64,000 bases of DNA from contig RXJR01000004.1 of the NCBI GenBank assembly GCA_003963305.1, forward strand, positions 556,253 to 620,252, in the 5' to 3' direction. The notes beneath the pieces are model-generated. The model was not told where the DNA came from. It made no database searches and saw nothing but the letters and a program-made list of their open reading frames with translations. The DNA is from Candidatus Melainabacteria bacterium (GTDB lineage: Bacteria > Cyanobacteriota > Vampirovibrionia > Obscuribacterales > Obscuribacteraceae). A program made the translations under genes and the position numbers. Positions 17,953 through 27,404 of the stretch are shown here, in pieces (within the stretch, counting starts at the first letter, position 1; the number at the start of each line of letters is the position of its first letter).

Positions 17953-19236
17953 ATGAGAATAAGCTCCTCTGATAAAGAACTGCTTCTAGTCTGCCTGGCT
18001 AAAGGGCTTCGCACCTTTGGCTTCGGCAGCGTGTCGGTCATCCTGGCACTGTTTCTGGCCAAACATAATTTCACTTCGGTGCAGGTGGGAGCAATATTTT
18101 CGGCTACTCTCATCGAAGATGCACTCTTCACTACGCTTGTCTCCTTATTTGCAAACCGTCTGGGGCTGAGAAAGGTTTTGCTCTGGTGTAGCGGTCTGAT
18201 GATGCTGTCGGGATTATGCCTCGGTTTCGCCTCACAACCCTGGTTGATAGCACTGGCGGCCGTATGCGGTATCTTCAGCCCGGCAGGCTTTGAAGGCGGT
18301 CCGTTTGCGGCGGTAGAGCAGACCATAATTGCCCGAGAGATTTCAGCCGACAAGCTGACCCGAGCATTCTCCTGGTATAACCTCACCGGGTTCGCTGGTG
18401 CAGCTCTGGGCTCGCTGCTTGCTGGTCTGTGCTTTGCCCGATTCGCGGCAATCGATCAAGACGCTGCGTACCGGATCATATTCATGCTCTACATAGCAAG
18501 CAGCATTGTCATGGCATCGCTTTATGCGATGCTGCCTGAAATCAACCGTCCTCAAAATTCGCTGCAAGCGCAGTCCCCGACCAAAGACCAGGCACAGGCT
18601 GAATCCGGGAAGATAAACTTCCTCTCCGTACTGGCTGACAAAAAAGCTGGCGCTCTCGTGCTTTTACAGGGGTTGGATGCATTCGGCGGCGGCTTCGTTG
18701 TGCAATCTCTGATCGCCTACTGGTTCTATATGCGGTATCACGTCGGAGCAGACTTTACCGGCATAATTTTCTGTGTGGCTAACGTCCTTGCGGCTGGCTC
18801 ATTCCTGGCAGCGCCATTCCTCGCTACCAGAATTGGATTGCTCAAAACCATGGTCTTCACTCACTTGCCCTGCAGTATCGCGTTGTGTTTTGTGCCACTC
18901 ATGCCAACGGCACAACTGGCTGGCGCACTGCTCCTATGCCGGAGCCTCTTCTCGTCTATGGACATACCGGCGCGCCAGGCGTATACGATGTTACTTGTGC
19001 ATCCCGATGATCGTTCAGCAGTAGCTGGTATGACCTCGGCAAGCCGAGCTATCGCTCAGGGGCTGTCACCATTGCTCTCCGGCTGGGCGACGATGTGTGC
19101 ACTGTCGGGTATGCCCTTTGTGATCGCAGGCACTTGTAAAACTATTTACGACATCTGCCTTTACTGCACATTCAGAAAAATCCCACTGGAAAGCGCATCC
19201 CGCTCCCGAAATCGACAGACCGCTACTGTTGAATAA
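17953..19236 (+). CDS. MFS transporter
   Basis: Major facilitator superfamily permease, 427 residues, with about twelve membrane segments and a polar central loop near residues 195-220 (NSLQAQSPTKDQAQAESGK). The typical loop 2-3 basic motif appears as ANRLGLRKVLL. It follows the GCS2 ligase with a single intervening base, so the two are almost certainly co-transcribed. The substrate is unknown; export of the ligase product is a reasonable guess. Its 3' end overlaps the converging cytochrome gene by 14 bases. Confidence 0.9.
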   Translation: MRISSSDKELLLVCLAKGLRTFGFGSVSVILALFLAKHNFTSVQVGAIFSATLIEDALFTTLVSLFANRLGLRKVLLWCSGLMMLSGLCLGFASQPWLIALAAVCGIFSPAGFEGGPFAAVEQTIIAREISADKLTRAFSWYNLTGFAGAALGSLLAGLCFARFAAIDQDAAYRIIFMLYIASSIVMASLYAMLPEINRPQNSLQAQSPTKDQAQAESGKINFLSVLADKKAGALVLLQGLDAFGGGFVVQSLIAYWFYMRYHVGADFTGIIFCVANVLAAGSFLAAPFLATRIGLLKTMVFTHLPCSIALCFVPLMPTAQLAGALLLCRSLFSSMDIPARQAYTMLLVHPDDRSAVAGMTSASRAIAQGLSPLLSGWATMCALSGMPFVIAGTCKTIYDICLYCTFRKIPLESASRSRNRQTATVE

Positions 19237-19780
19237 GCGGATGCTGCGAAGCTTCCTGCCAGTACTCTTGAACATCAGGGGGCAACTTCTTCATGTTTTT
19301 GATAAAGAGAACTATCTGCCAGATCTCCTTCTCGCTCAAAGATTTGCCATAGGAAGGCATGCCGGTCAACTTAACGCCCTTATCGATGAACCAGTAAACC
19401 AGACCATCGGCGTCTTCAGACCAGTCTTCCTTAGCAATGACGGGAGGCTTACGATACAAGCCCTGAGCAGTTTTTGATGTACTGCCATTAGCGTATCCGT
19501 GACAGAAAGCGCAATTATTCACATAGAGTTTTGCGCCCGCCTTTAGATCTTCACTGGAACTAGCCTTGAGCGGGTTTGTTGTCTTTGGCGTATTCGATTT
19601 GAGATAGGCTCGCAGTGAAGTTTTTGCCGCCCATCTCTCCATAGGGGGAATTGCCTCGTCTGCACAAGGATTGATTATGCCCGAAACAATAACACCATAT
19701 GCAATACCAAAGGCAATCAATACTGCGGTCAACCCGCCGAGCAAAAAACCACCGATGTTGTTTTTGAGCAATGCCTTCAT
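19223..19780 (-). CDS. Membrane-anchored c-type cytochrome
   Basis: 185-residue monohaem cytochrome c. An N-terminal uncleaved-looking segment (GGFLLGGLTAVLIAFGIAYGVIVSGI) anchors it in the membrane with the haem domain outside the cytoplasm. CAFCHG is the CxxCH haem attachment site, and LTGMPSYGKSLSEKEIW supplies the distal Met ligand. Electron partner unknown. It is the last gene of the Tad operon: its ATG lies six bases beyond the tadC stop codon, an unexpected position for a redox protein. Confidence 0.92.
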   Translation of the reverse strand: MKALLKNNIGGFLLGGLTAVLIAFGIAYGVIVSGIINPCADEAIPPMERWAAKTSLRAYLKSNTPKTTNPLKASSSEDLKAGAKLYVNNCAFCHGYANGSTSKTAQGLYRKPPVIAKEDWSEDADGLVYWFIDKGVKLTGMPSYGKSLSEKEIWQIVLFIKNMKKLPPDVQEYWQEASQHPLIQQ

Positions 19781-19786
19781 GCCAGC

Positions 19787-20635
19787 CTATTTCACGAGTT
19801 GACGGCCGAAAGAAGAAGGGGCGTTTTCGAAAAACGTAATCAGAGACGGGGCAAGCAATACCACCATCAAGGCAGGCATAATGCAAAACCAGAGAGGGAA
19901 TGCCATCAGAATAGGCAGTTTAGTAGCCTTCTCTTCGGCTTTCTGACTCAACTTCATGCGCTGGAAATCAGCCTGCGAACGTAACACTTTAGCAATCGCC
20001 AGGCCAAGTTTGGCCGACTGATTAAGCGACGAGCCCAGCGCTTTCAGCTCATCGACGCCGGTTCTGCGATACAGCTCCTGGTAAGCACGCTCGCGCTCCA
20101 TTCCAAGCAACACATCCCGACCGAGCGTCTGCAACTCTTCGTTCAGCGCCACTGCGACAATAGACTTTTCTGCTGCTATTCGTTGCAAGGTGGCGTCCAG
20201 ACCGAGCCCCGCATCGACGCAAAGCACCATCAAATCGAGAGCTTGCGGCAGTGACTCACGAATCTGCTGCTGACGCCGTTTTGCAGTCAAGGCAGTAACT
20301 GCATCAGGTATAAAGAAAGCCGCAATCATCATCGGGATAACGACAAACGGCGAAAACACTATAAGCAAACTGAGAAGCAAAATCGGAACGTAGACCTTGA
20401 GTGAGGCGAGCACGCCGAAAGCAGTATTCGAGCGCCAACCCGCCCAATTCTGACACTGCATAAGCCAGGTGACATACGTGGCCGGCATCGCCGACAAGAT
20501 AGTTACGGCAGGCTCCGTGATGAAAACAGGCAGAAAAAACCTTGCACCCGTCGTCTTATTAAACAGGAAGAAGAACGCTCCAGCCAGGGCAGCCAGGAAG
20601 AATTCGGGATAATCAAAAAACATTGTGGTTGACAT
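19787..20635 (-). CDS. tadC: Tad pilus inner-membrane platform protein TadC
   Basis: One of two type II secretion F-domain proteins that form the membrane platform of the Tad/Flp pilus machine. The 282 residues have N-terminal membrane segments, a cytoplasmic T2SSF domain (LPQALDLMVLCVDAGLGLDATLQRIA is the family signature) and C-terminal spans. Three bases separate it from tadB upstream. Confidence 0.93.
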   Translation of the reverse strand: MSTTMFFDYPEFFLAALAGAFFFLFNKTTGARFFLPVFITEPAVTILSAMPATYVTWLMQCQNWAGWRSNTAFGVLASLKVYVPILLLSLLIVFSPFVVIPMMIAAFFIPDAVTALTAKRRQQQIRESLPQALDLMVLCVDAGLGLDATLQRIAAEKSIVAVALNEELQTLGRDVLLGMERERAYQELYRRTGVDELKALGSSLNQSAKLGLAIAKVLRSQADFQRMKLSQKAEEKATKLPILMAFPLWFCIMPALMVVLLAPSLITFFENAPSSFGRQLVK

Positions 20636-20638
20636 GTT

Positions 20639-21607
20639 TTATACCTTGACCGTAGACATCTTCTTCATGACAAAAATTCCAAAAACCTGCAGCACTACCG
20701 CCACAATCAAAAGCATTCGGCCCAGATTTGTCGAAACCAACGGCTGCAAATAGTTAGGATTGAGGAACTGCATTCCCACAGCCATAAAGATGGGCAAAAG
20801 ACCTACTACCAGCGCAGTCAACCGACTCTGAGTCGTCAAAATCCCAACTTGTCGAACCAATTTGAGCCGTTGCCTGAGAGTCGAGTTAGTCTTATCCAGC
20901 AGTTCCGCTAAACTGCCACCAACCTCGGCTTGAATGGCGATTGCTCTTCGCATCAAGTCGAGTTCGAAAGAGCGAAACTTATCGCAGGTGTAGACTAATG
21001 CTTCCGAAAGTGGCTGACCGAGATTCATGCGTTGCATCACTTCGGCGAATTCAGTGCCGCACGGTGACGGCAATTCTTCACTCACTGTTTTAACAGCCTG
21101 CGGAATGCTGTGACCGCTGCGCAAAACGGAGATCATCAAATCGATGGCGTCAGGCAACTGCTCTGTAAATTTCTTACGCAGAGCAGTACGTTTGGCCAGC
21201 ACGAAACTGAGCGGCAGTACGGACAGTATCACTCCGACCAGCACCGAAATAAGCACATCCAACTGAAACATCATTGCAATGCTGATAGGCAGAAGCAGCA
21301 GCATGCCTGAAGCGAAGATAAATGTAGCACCAGACATTTGCACGCCCGATTGCGCAATCAGTTTCTCGATCTTCTTTGCCAGAGAAAAGGAACCGAAAGC
21401 CGACAGCAGTCCATCGCCGAAAGCCCTGTCAGTCTTCAACAGAGTCTTTGCGCCATCATCTGCAGTACTGGTCGCCGGTTCGAGGAACCCCGCTAAACGG
21501 TCAGCCAGAAGTTGCTTCTGCTTGCGCATCTGCAGATGTTTGATCAAAATGAAACCAAAAATAGCCGACGCGGCCAAAATAATTGCAACTATAGTCAGTT
21601 CGTTCAT
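20639..21607 (-). CDS. tadB: Tad pilus inner-membrane platform protein TadB
   Basis: Partner of TadC in the pilus platform, 322 residues. It has an N-terminal span, a pair of central spans, the T2SSF domain with LPDAIDLMISVLRSGHSIPQAV and EVGGSLAELLDKT, and C-terminal spans. Its ATG overlaps the tadA stop codon by four bases, indicating translational coupling. Confidence 0.94.
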   Translation of the reverse strand: MNELTIVAIILAASAIFGFILIKHLQMRKQKQLLADRLAGFLEPATSTADDGAKTLLKTDRAFGDGLLSAFGSFSLAKKIEKLIAQSGVQMSGATFIFASGMLLLLPISIAMMFQLDVLISVLVGVILSVLPLSFVLAKRTALRKKFTEQLPDAIDLMISVLRSGHSIPQAVKTVSEELPSPCGTEFAEVMQRMNLGQPLSEALVYTCDKFRSFELDLMRRAIAIQAEVGGSLAELLDKTNSTLRQRLKLVRQVGILTTQSRLTALVVGLLPIFMAVGMQFLNPNYLQPLVSTNLGRMLLIVAVVLQVFGIFVMKKMSTVKV

Positions 21608-23094
21608 TTGGCCTCCTCAGTTTTCGGAGGTGCAAATATTTCCAGAGGCAATTCGATTCCCGCCTCGGCAAACTTGTGTTCAACGAGAGGTCTGATTCCA
21701 CAAGCCCGATGAGCGCCAAGGACCTTTCCATCTGCATCGATGCCAGTCTGCTCGAATTCGAATATATCCTGCAAACTAATTACGCCTTCTTGCACACCAG
21801 TCACTTCGGTAATACTGACGACGCGACGAGTGCCATCGAGCAGACGTTTGATCTGCACTACAAGATCGAAGGCTGAACCGATTTGCTCTCTAATACTTCT
21901 TTGAGAAAGCTCGACTCCACCAAGTAGAACCAGCGTTTCCAAACGACTGAGTGCATCGCGAGATGAATTAGCATGCACAGTAGTGAGCGAACCTTCGTGA
22001 CCGGTATTCATCGCCTGCAGCATGTCCAGAGCTTCCGGGCCACGCACTTCACCGACAACAATGCGGTCCGGTCGCATACGCAAAGCGTTCTTCACAAGCT
22101 CGCGCTGAGTTATGGAACCCTGACCCTCGATATTAGCAGGGCGGGATTCCAGGCGAATGACGTGGCGCTGCTGCAAGCGCAGTTCCGCCGTATCCTCAAT
22201 AGTTACGATGCGTTCCTCATCCGAGATGTGTCCCGACAAGACATTCAAAAGCGTGGTCTTACCGGCAGAAGTTCCACCCGAAACCAGTATGTTCAAACGC
22301 GCTCGTACAGCCTTCTGCAAGAATTCAGCCATATTTGCGGAAATTGTGTTTTTAGCGATCAAATCTTCGATTTGGAAAGGATTCGGACGGAAACGGCGAA
22401 TTGAAAGCACCGGTCCATCAATAGACAACGGCGCAATAATAGCGTTGACGCGCGAACCATCAGGCAAGCGAGCATCGACAATCGGCGATGACTCGTCGAC
22501 ACGCCTGCCGACACGCGAAACAATACGATTGATCACATGCAGCAAGTGGTTGTCGTCTTTGAAGTGAATATCGGTTTCCTTGAGCTTGCCGTTTTGATCT
22601 ATCCAGACACTCTGTGCGCCATTGACGAGAATGTCGTTGATGTTCGGATCGGCAAGAAGAGGTTCCAGTGGACCTAAACCAAGGGTCTCATACATAACGT
22701 CGCGCACAACGTTTTGACGCTCAGTATTGGATAAGGGCAATCGCTCTTCGTCGAGCAGAATGTGCACGGTGCGCTCAATCGAAGCTTCCAGTTCATCATT
22801 TCCGTTCAATTGCATCAATGCGTTGACATCGAGATTTTCAATCAAACGATTGTGAATTCTTGTTTTTAGACGCTGATAAGACTGAGCGGCCTCCGATATT
22901 GAAACTCGCTGAGTTTTACTTTGAGCAACCACTCCTCCACGCAAAGATAGAGAAGTCGTTGATTGCTGCTCGCGTGCCGACTGCGCAGGAACTTTTGCGA
23001 CCGGCGCCTGAGGTGCAGAAACCGCTGCAGGCTTTACCTCGACCTCATCGGTGACTTCAGGTTCTTTGAAAAGTAGCTCTCTAAGTTTCGACAT
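21604..23094 (-). CDS. tadA: Tad pilus assembly ATPase TadA (CpaF)
   Basis: Hexameric secretion ATPase that powers Flp pilus extension and retraction, 496 residues. An N-terminal Ala/Pro/Gln-rich region (to about residue 60) precedes the helical domain and the ATPase core. Walker A is GGTSAGKTT (273-281), followed by [39 protein letters not shown] (Walker B/Asp box region) and the His box [13 protein letters not shown]. Its ATG is 29 bases after tadZ. Confidence 0.96.
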   Translation of the reverse strand: MSKLRELLFKEPEVTDEVEVKPAAVSAPQAPVAKVPAQSAREQQSTTSLSLRGGVVAQSKTQRVSISEAAQSYQRLKTRIHNRLIENLDVNALMQLNGNDELEASIERTVHILLDEERLPLSNTERQNVVRDVMYETLGLGPLEPLLADPNINDILVNGAQSVWIDQNGKLKETDIHFKDDNHLLHVINRIVSRVGRRVDESSPIVDARLPDGSRVNAIIAPLSIDGPVLSIRRFRPNPFQIEDLIAKNTISANMAEFLQKAVRARLNILVSGGTSAGKTTLLNVLSGHISDEERIVTIEDTAELRLQQRHVIRLESRPANIEGQGSITQRELVKNALRMRPDRIVVGEVRGPEALDMLQAMNTGHEGSLTTVHANSSRDALSRLETLVLLGGVELSQRSIREQIGSAFDLVVQIKRLLDGTRRVVSITEVTGVQEGVISLQDIFEFEQTGIDADGKVLGAHRACGIRPLVEHKFAEAGIELPLEIFAPPKTEEAK

Positions 23095-23123
23095 CTACAC
23101 TCCGACTATCTTCTGCTCACAAG

Positions 23124-23924
23124 TCAACCCAGCCTGGCCACAACACGATCGGCTAAGACACGCGTTGCTTTTGAATAGTTATCTTTCGGGTATTTGTTTA
23201 AAATCGGTGCACCGGCAATAGCGCAAGATTCACTGACAGAGTATGCATTGGGAATACTGACTATTTCGTATCCGTTGAAACTGCTGAACAATTTCTCTTC
23301 AACGAATTTGAACTTACCACCCAGTCTGTTAGCCGCTAACAGTACTCGCGCCGACGGATAACCGAGATCTTCAAAAGCCGCTAACCAGCGCTTTGTCGCA
23401 GCGATGGAAGCGACGTTCGGCTCCAACACAACTACGATGACGGTTGCCTTATCCAGCAGGGTGACGAGGTATCGGTCCAGAGTTTTTGGCACATCGAGCA
23501 CCACACCGTTGGAAGCGTTGGCAATAGGCGGCAACACTTTTACCAGTTCGGAAAGATTGTTTTGCGATGCAGCGCTGCCGTCCAGAGGCGGGCTGACGAG
23601 CTTAACCTTTGGGGTGCTGCTCAAATGACAACGACAGGCGTCAATAGTCTGCTCTTCCAGAGAACCGGCGCGCTTAAAGAGTTCTACTATCGAGTTAGCC
23701 GGCTCGCAAGCCAGCATCAAGGCCGCATCTGGTTGCTGAAGATTGGCGTCAACCAGGGTCACGGCGTCGTCACTGATTTTTTCCGATAGTGCGGCGGCAA
23801 GATTGATGGCAAGAGTGGTCGCACCGACACCGCCCTTGCTACCAAGAACAGCCACGATGGCATTTTGCAAATTGAGTCCGGGAACTTTTTTGCTGTCACG
23901 AAGCAGCGGGCTGCGAATGTTCAT
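23124..23924 (-). CDS. tadZ: Tad pilus localisation ATPase TadZ (CpaE-like)
   Basis: MinD/ParA-like ATPase that positions the Tad machine, 266 residues. The deviant Walker A GSKGGVGATT is near residues 28-37. The N-terminal receiver-like domain of CpaE is absent, so this is the short form. The ATG overlaps the stop codon of the upstream gene by four bases. Confidence 0.88.
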   Translation of the reverse strand: MNIRSPLLRDSKKVPGLNLQNAIVAVLGSKGGVGATTLAINLAAALSEKISDDAVTLVDANLQQPDAALMLACEPANSIVELFKRAGSLEEQTIDACRCHLSSTPKVKLVSPPLDGSAASQNNLSELVKVLPPIANASNGVVLDVPKTLDRYLVTLLDKATVIVVVLEPNVASIAATKRWLAAFEDLGYPSARVLLAANRLGGKFKFVEEKLFSSFNGYEIVSIPNAYSVSESCAIAGAPILNKYPKDNYSKATRVLADRVVARLG

Positions 23925-25267
23925 AAAGGTCCCCCGACAATGGCTCTTGGCGATAAAGCCGGAGCCATGACAACGCCGCGAGGTCTCGCCGCAATTGAAT
24001 TGGATGCTCCGTCAAAACTTCTTGGTGCAAACTCTTGCTCGGTCGGCTGCAAAACCGGAATAGCACTTCCACTGATCGAAGGCACCGTGGCTAGTGCTGT
24101 TCCGACAGTGGCATTGGCCATCGGGGCAGACTCACCAATTACAGCTTTGAATGACTGAACAACCCCGTTGCCGTCGACATTGACCGCAGTCAGAGCCATA
24201 CGTGCAAATCCAATTACTTTGTTGGCACCACCAAAGTTTGGATTATCACTTAAAACAGGCAAAATATAGAATGCATTCACACCAACCGGCACAGTCTTCA
24301 CTCGTGGCATCAAAAGCGATAGTGCCTGCTGTTGATAAATTGGGTCGGCTGGATCGAAAGCAAACAGCTGACTGCCTCTTTCCAGGACGGCCGGCGGCAG
24401 CGCATTTGCAGCACTGGCATTAGCAAAGTAACTGAGCGTGCCGTAAAGTTGACCAAGCGCGACATTACCCTGCCCAGCACCGTAGTATTGCAGCCCGCCC
24501 GCTTTGTAAACGTTGACGAATGCGCCCTGAATATGATCGGCAGCAGCTATTCCCGGTGCTTTCGAGCTGACGAGATCGATAGTGTAGGAGGTGATCGTCT
24601 GTCCCGGTTGAGAGGCGATGGCAAACTGCTTGTTGCTGATTGCAAGAGGAAAAGTCGCTGTACCGATCAAACGAGAATCTGCCTGAATCGGAGACATGTC
24701 CTTTGACAAACCGGCACCAATACGACTGGCCGGCTGCAAAATCACTTCAGTTGTACGAAACGGGTTTGCCTGACGAACATTTGGGGGTACTGGCAATCCC
24801 AGAGCACCGTTGAGGGCAAAAATTGCAGGCAGAAAAAACATCGTCAAGCCATTGTTTCCGTCTCGCCTGGCACGTACCTGCAGGAAGCGATCACCGGGAT
24901 CATTGGGATTGTTTAAAACCGTGACGTCACTTGAGTCGAATTCAACAGGGGTCTGCGTAGAAACACCGCTTGGACCAGCCGGAGCAAGGTTCCAGGCCGC
25001 ACCATTACCGCCACCAGCAACCAGAAGTTCCTGCAATACGTTGTCTTCAAATCGCCCTGATTTGAGCGTGCCATTCGGATTGAAAGCATACTGGTATGAA
25101 TAGAGTGCTGATGCCTGCGAAGCATATTGTATGGCTGAGGCCGCGTGGGCAGTACGCATCACGTCCACTGCCAATCCGAGAAAGGCAATAGAGACAAGCA
25201 AAGTGAAAACAACGAAGGGCAGAATTGCTCCTCGTTGTTGTCGCGATTGCCTGTAACTCTTTCGCAT
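23921..25267 (-). CDS. TadG-like pilus-associated protein
   Basis: 448-residue protein with an N-terminal pseudopilin-like membrane segment (RGAILPFVVFTLLVSIAFLGLAVDVMR), a feature of TadG-type proteins, followed by ASAIQYASQASALYSY and a large extracytoplasmic region rich in Ala, Asn and Pro. TadG is thought to fix the machine to the wall or surface. Only the N-terminus supports the name. The ATG has AGGA upstream; the stop overlaps tadZ. Confidence 0.78.
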   Translation of the reverse strand: MRKSYRQSRQQRGAILPFVVFTLLVSIAFLGLAVDVMRTAHAASAIQYASQASALYSYQYAFNPNGTLKSGRFEDNVLQELLVAGGGNGAAWNLAPAGPSGVSTQTPVEFDSSDVTVLNNPNDPGDRFLQVRARRDGNNGLTMFFLPAIFALNGALGLPVPPNVRQANPFRTTEVILQPASRIGAGLSKDMSPIQADSRLIGTATFPLAISNKQFAIASQPGQTITSYTIDLVSSKAPGIAAADHIQGAFVNVYKAGGLQYYGAGQGNVALGQLYGTLSYFANASAANALPPAVLERGSQLFAFDPADPIYQQQALSLLMPRVKTVPVGVNAFYILPVLSDNPNFGGANKVIGFARMALTAVNVDGNGVVQSFKAVIGESAPMANATVGTALATVPSISGSAIPVLQPTEQEFAPRSFDGASNSIAARPRGVVMAPALSPRAIVGGPL

Positions 25268-25277
25268 TTAGGTCCTG

Positions 25278-26243
25278 CTACCTGGTACTGAGCGGCACAG
25301 AGTAGTTCTCCCGGTGGTTGCCTGAAAAGACTTCCACCACCCAATCGAGCGGTGCAGGCGCGGACACTGGCGCAGCCGAAGCGTCCAACGCAGGCGCCGA
25401 AGGAAGAGGTGGAGGAGCAGGAATCATGCCGGCATTCCAACCTGGTGTCTTCACGGCTGCCAATGCCTCTTGCTTGGGAGCCAGAGCGCTGGCCGGCAAC
25501 AAATCATTCTCTCCAACACCTGAGAGGTGGCTGACTCGACGGCTCAGTTTGCTGCGCAAACTCAAACGTATCTTGCCGCCCTCTGCAGCTTCAGTGATAA
25601 GCTCTGCTTGCTGTGGAGTGACAGCTAAAGTCAATCGACTCTGATCGCTGTTTTTCAAATTGCGACTTTCGAGCGCAGCTTTGGAGTTAGCCAGAAGAAC
25701 GCGCACATCCTGACAGACAGTCTTTGTGAAACGTTTCCCTTCTTTGGTCATGATCGCCAGCACATCGACATTGTCACCACAGGCGATGTTGTGATCTACC
25801 ATGGCCTCATCATCGAGTTTCAAACTCAATGCCACTTCATGAGTTTCAAGATTCGATGACAACGTGTTTTTCTGCGCAAACAACTCGTCGGAAGAAATTG
25901 GTTCACCCATAGGAATGAAGAATTTCGTCACTTTGCCGACAGCCTGTTCTGAGCTCGTGAGCATCTCCGGAGTTACGTAACGCTCAGGAATTTCTACATA
26001 ATGCAGACTGCCGAAGTTGATGCGAGAACCAGCCGGTAAATCGACACCAGCACCAACAACGGTGACGGTCAGCTTTTTGGCCGGCGTTCTGTTCATCATC
26101 ATCTTAGCGATGCCGACTCCAACGAGAACAACCATGAGCACAAGCATCAGCATGGCAGCCGCACTCATCGACTTGCGCGAGTTGCCGGACTGCGCACGGT
26201 CCTTGAAAAGCGCTGGAACGTCTGGGGCTGAACTTGGTGGCAC
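25278..26243 (-). CDS. cpaB: Tad pilus protein CpaB/RcpC, SAF domain
   Basis: 321-residue protein with one membrane span (AAMLMLVLMVVLVGVGIAKMM) and an SAF-type domain (VVGAGVDLPAGSRINFGSLHYVEIPE onward), as in CpaB/RcpC, which acts with the outer-membrane secretin. GTG 26243 is the start: AAGGAG lies seven bases upstream. The C-terminal 60 residues are Pro/Ala/Ser-rich. The secretin partner gene is not in this window. Confidence 0.87.
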   Translation of the reverse strand: MPPSSAPDVPALFKDRAQSGNSRKSMSAAAMLMLVLMVVLVGVGIAKMMMNRTPAKKLTVTVVGAGVDLPAGSRINFGSLHYVEIPERYVTPEMLTSSEQAVGKVTKFFIPMGEPISSDELFAQKNTLSSNLETHEVALSLKLDDEAMVDHNIACGDNVDVLAIMTKEGKRFTKTVCQDVRVLLANSKAALESRNLKNSDQSRLTLAVTPQQAELITEAAEGGKIRLSLRSKLSRRVSHLSGVGENDLLPASALAPKQEALAAVKTPGWNAGMIPAPPPLPSAPALDASAAPVSAPAPLDWVVEVFSGNHRENYSVPLSTR

Positions 26244-26258
26244 GTCGATTCTCCTTGA

Positions 26259-26816
26259 CTAATAAACGACTTCTTGATTGGCAACAGCTTGTTCGGTAAT
26301 GATGGTGTCGAGGAACGGCACGGGCGGTCCATCTGGACCCATCCAGACATTCATCTGCCCGCGCTTGGCCGGATTACCAGGGAATGGACTACCGATGAAA
26401 ACAAATGGATATTGAATTCTCACGCCGACAGTACCGGCAGGCATGGCGATCGAACCGTCATCCCACGGCAAAATTGACACGGTCGAGCCTGGTGGCAGAT
26501 CGCCTGATGTACCCTGTGGTCCCGACAGCAGATGTCCCGCTGCAAGCGCCTGGTAGACAGGAGAATTGACATTGATCGCCTGACCGGAAACAGTAAAACC
26601 CCGCAAGTAATCTCGACTCGCGGAGTTGGATAAGTCGGGCATGCGGCTTGCCATGCGTGCACCTTCTTGCACCGACATAGTAATTATTTGCTTTGTATAA
26701 AACGAACGTCCGAAGTAAATGATTCCGAAGATGAACAGCATCAGAAGCGGCAGGCACAAAGCAAATTCAACCATTGCTTGACCGGACTCAGATCTTCTTG
26801 CTCTTTTCGGATGCAT
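26259..26816 (-). CDS. tadE: TadE-like pseudopilin
   Basis: About 185 residues. The prepilin-type site ESGQAMVEFALCLPLLMLFIFG has Gly followed by the +5 Glu and a hydrophobic segment, as in TadE minor pilins. Processing would be by a TadV-like peptidase. ATG 26816 or GTG 26819; neither has a strong Shine-Dalgarno. It lies between the pilins and cpaB. Confidence 0.85.
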   Translation of the reverse strand: MHPKRARRSESGQAMVEFALCLPLLMLFIFGIIYFGRSFYTKQIITMSVQEGARMASRMPDLSNSASRDYLRGFTVSGQAINVNSPVYQALAAGHLLSGPQGTSGDLPPGSTVSILPWDDGSIAMPAGTVGVRIQYPFVFIGSPFPGNPAKRGQMNVWMGPDGPPVPFLDTIITEQAVANQEVVY

Positions 26817-26856
26817 CACTTTCTTATCAGTTTCACTTGTGATCTCGGGACAGACT

Positions 26857-27120
26857 CTACTCGATCACCCACGGTGTGGCATTGGGATTGATCATGCGAC
26901 CGGGCTGAGGAGTTGTAGTACCGCCATAGTTGATAGAGTTCTGCACGTTGTAGATCATGTCTCCGCAGATGAAGCCGAGCGATCCAAGCGCTACCATGCA
27001 TAACGCCGAAACACAGCCAAGACCGAGAGCATACTCAACCATGCTCTGTCCACGCTGACTTCTCTTCGTGATTTCAACTCTCTTCGTTCTAGAATGCTTA
27101 GCTTGGCGCTTCGAATTCAT
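26857..27120 (-). CDS. Flp-type pilin, second copy
   Basis: 87-residue prepilin. The start ATG 27120 follows GGAG at six bases; the frame is open upstream to 27174. The leader is long and basic (KRQAKHSRTKRVEITKRSQ), and the processing site is G|QSMVEYAL with Glu at +5 and Tyr at +6. The hydrophobic helix and Cys residues (GCVSALC, FICGDM) match the other copy, and the C-terminus ends NATPWVIE. The extended basic leader differs from typical Flp pilins. Confidence 0.86.
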   Translation of the reverse strand: MNSKRQAKHSRTKRVEITKRSQRGQSMVEYALGLGCVSALCMVALGSLGFICGDMIYNVQNSINYGGTTTPQPGRMINPNATPWVIE

Positions 27121-27179
27121 TTTCTTCTCCATCCCGCCGGCAACAGGCGCCGTCATGCGGCGCCGCACCAGCAAGATTA

Positions 27180-27404
27180 TTAGTTGATGTTCCAGGGGGT
27201 AGCAGATCTGTTAACCATAGGTGTGAAGTTTCCAGACTTCTGACCCCCATAGTTGATAGCCTGTTCGATGCCCTTAATCATGTCACCGCACATGTCGCCC
27301 AGTGAGCCGAGCGCCACCATGCACAGTGCTGTGATGCATCCCAGACCGAGCGCGTATTCGACCATGCTCTGACCTGATTGCTTGCGACCTTGCTTGCGAG
27401 TCAT
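27180..27404 (-). CDS. Flp-type pilin, first copy
   Basis: 74-residue major-pilin candidate. ATG 27404 follows GAGGGG at seven bases; an upstream ATG at 27419 lies inside that Shine-Dalgarno region and is less likely. Leader RKQGRKQSG is cleaved before QSMVEYALGLG. Two Cys residues in the helix (GCITALC) and DMCGDM could form disulphides. The C-terminus ends SATPWNIN, similar to the second copy. It is the first gene of the Tad operon. Confidence 0.88.
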   Translation of the reverse strand: MTRKQGRKQSGQSMVEYALGLGCITALCMVALGSLGDMCGDMIKGIEQAINYGGQKSGNFTPMVNRSATPWNIN

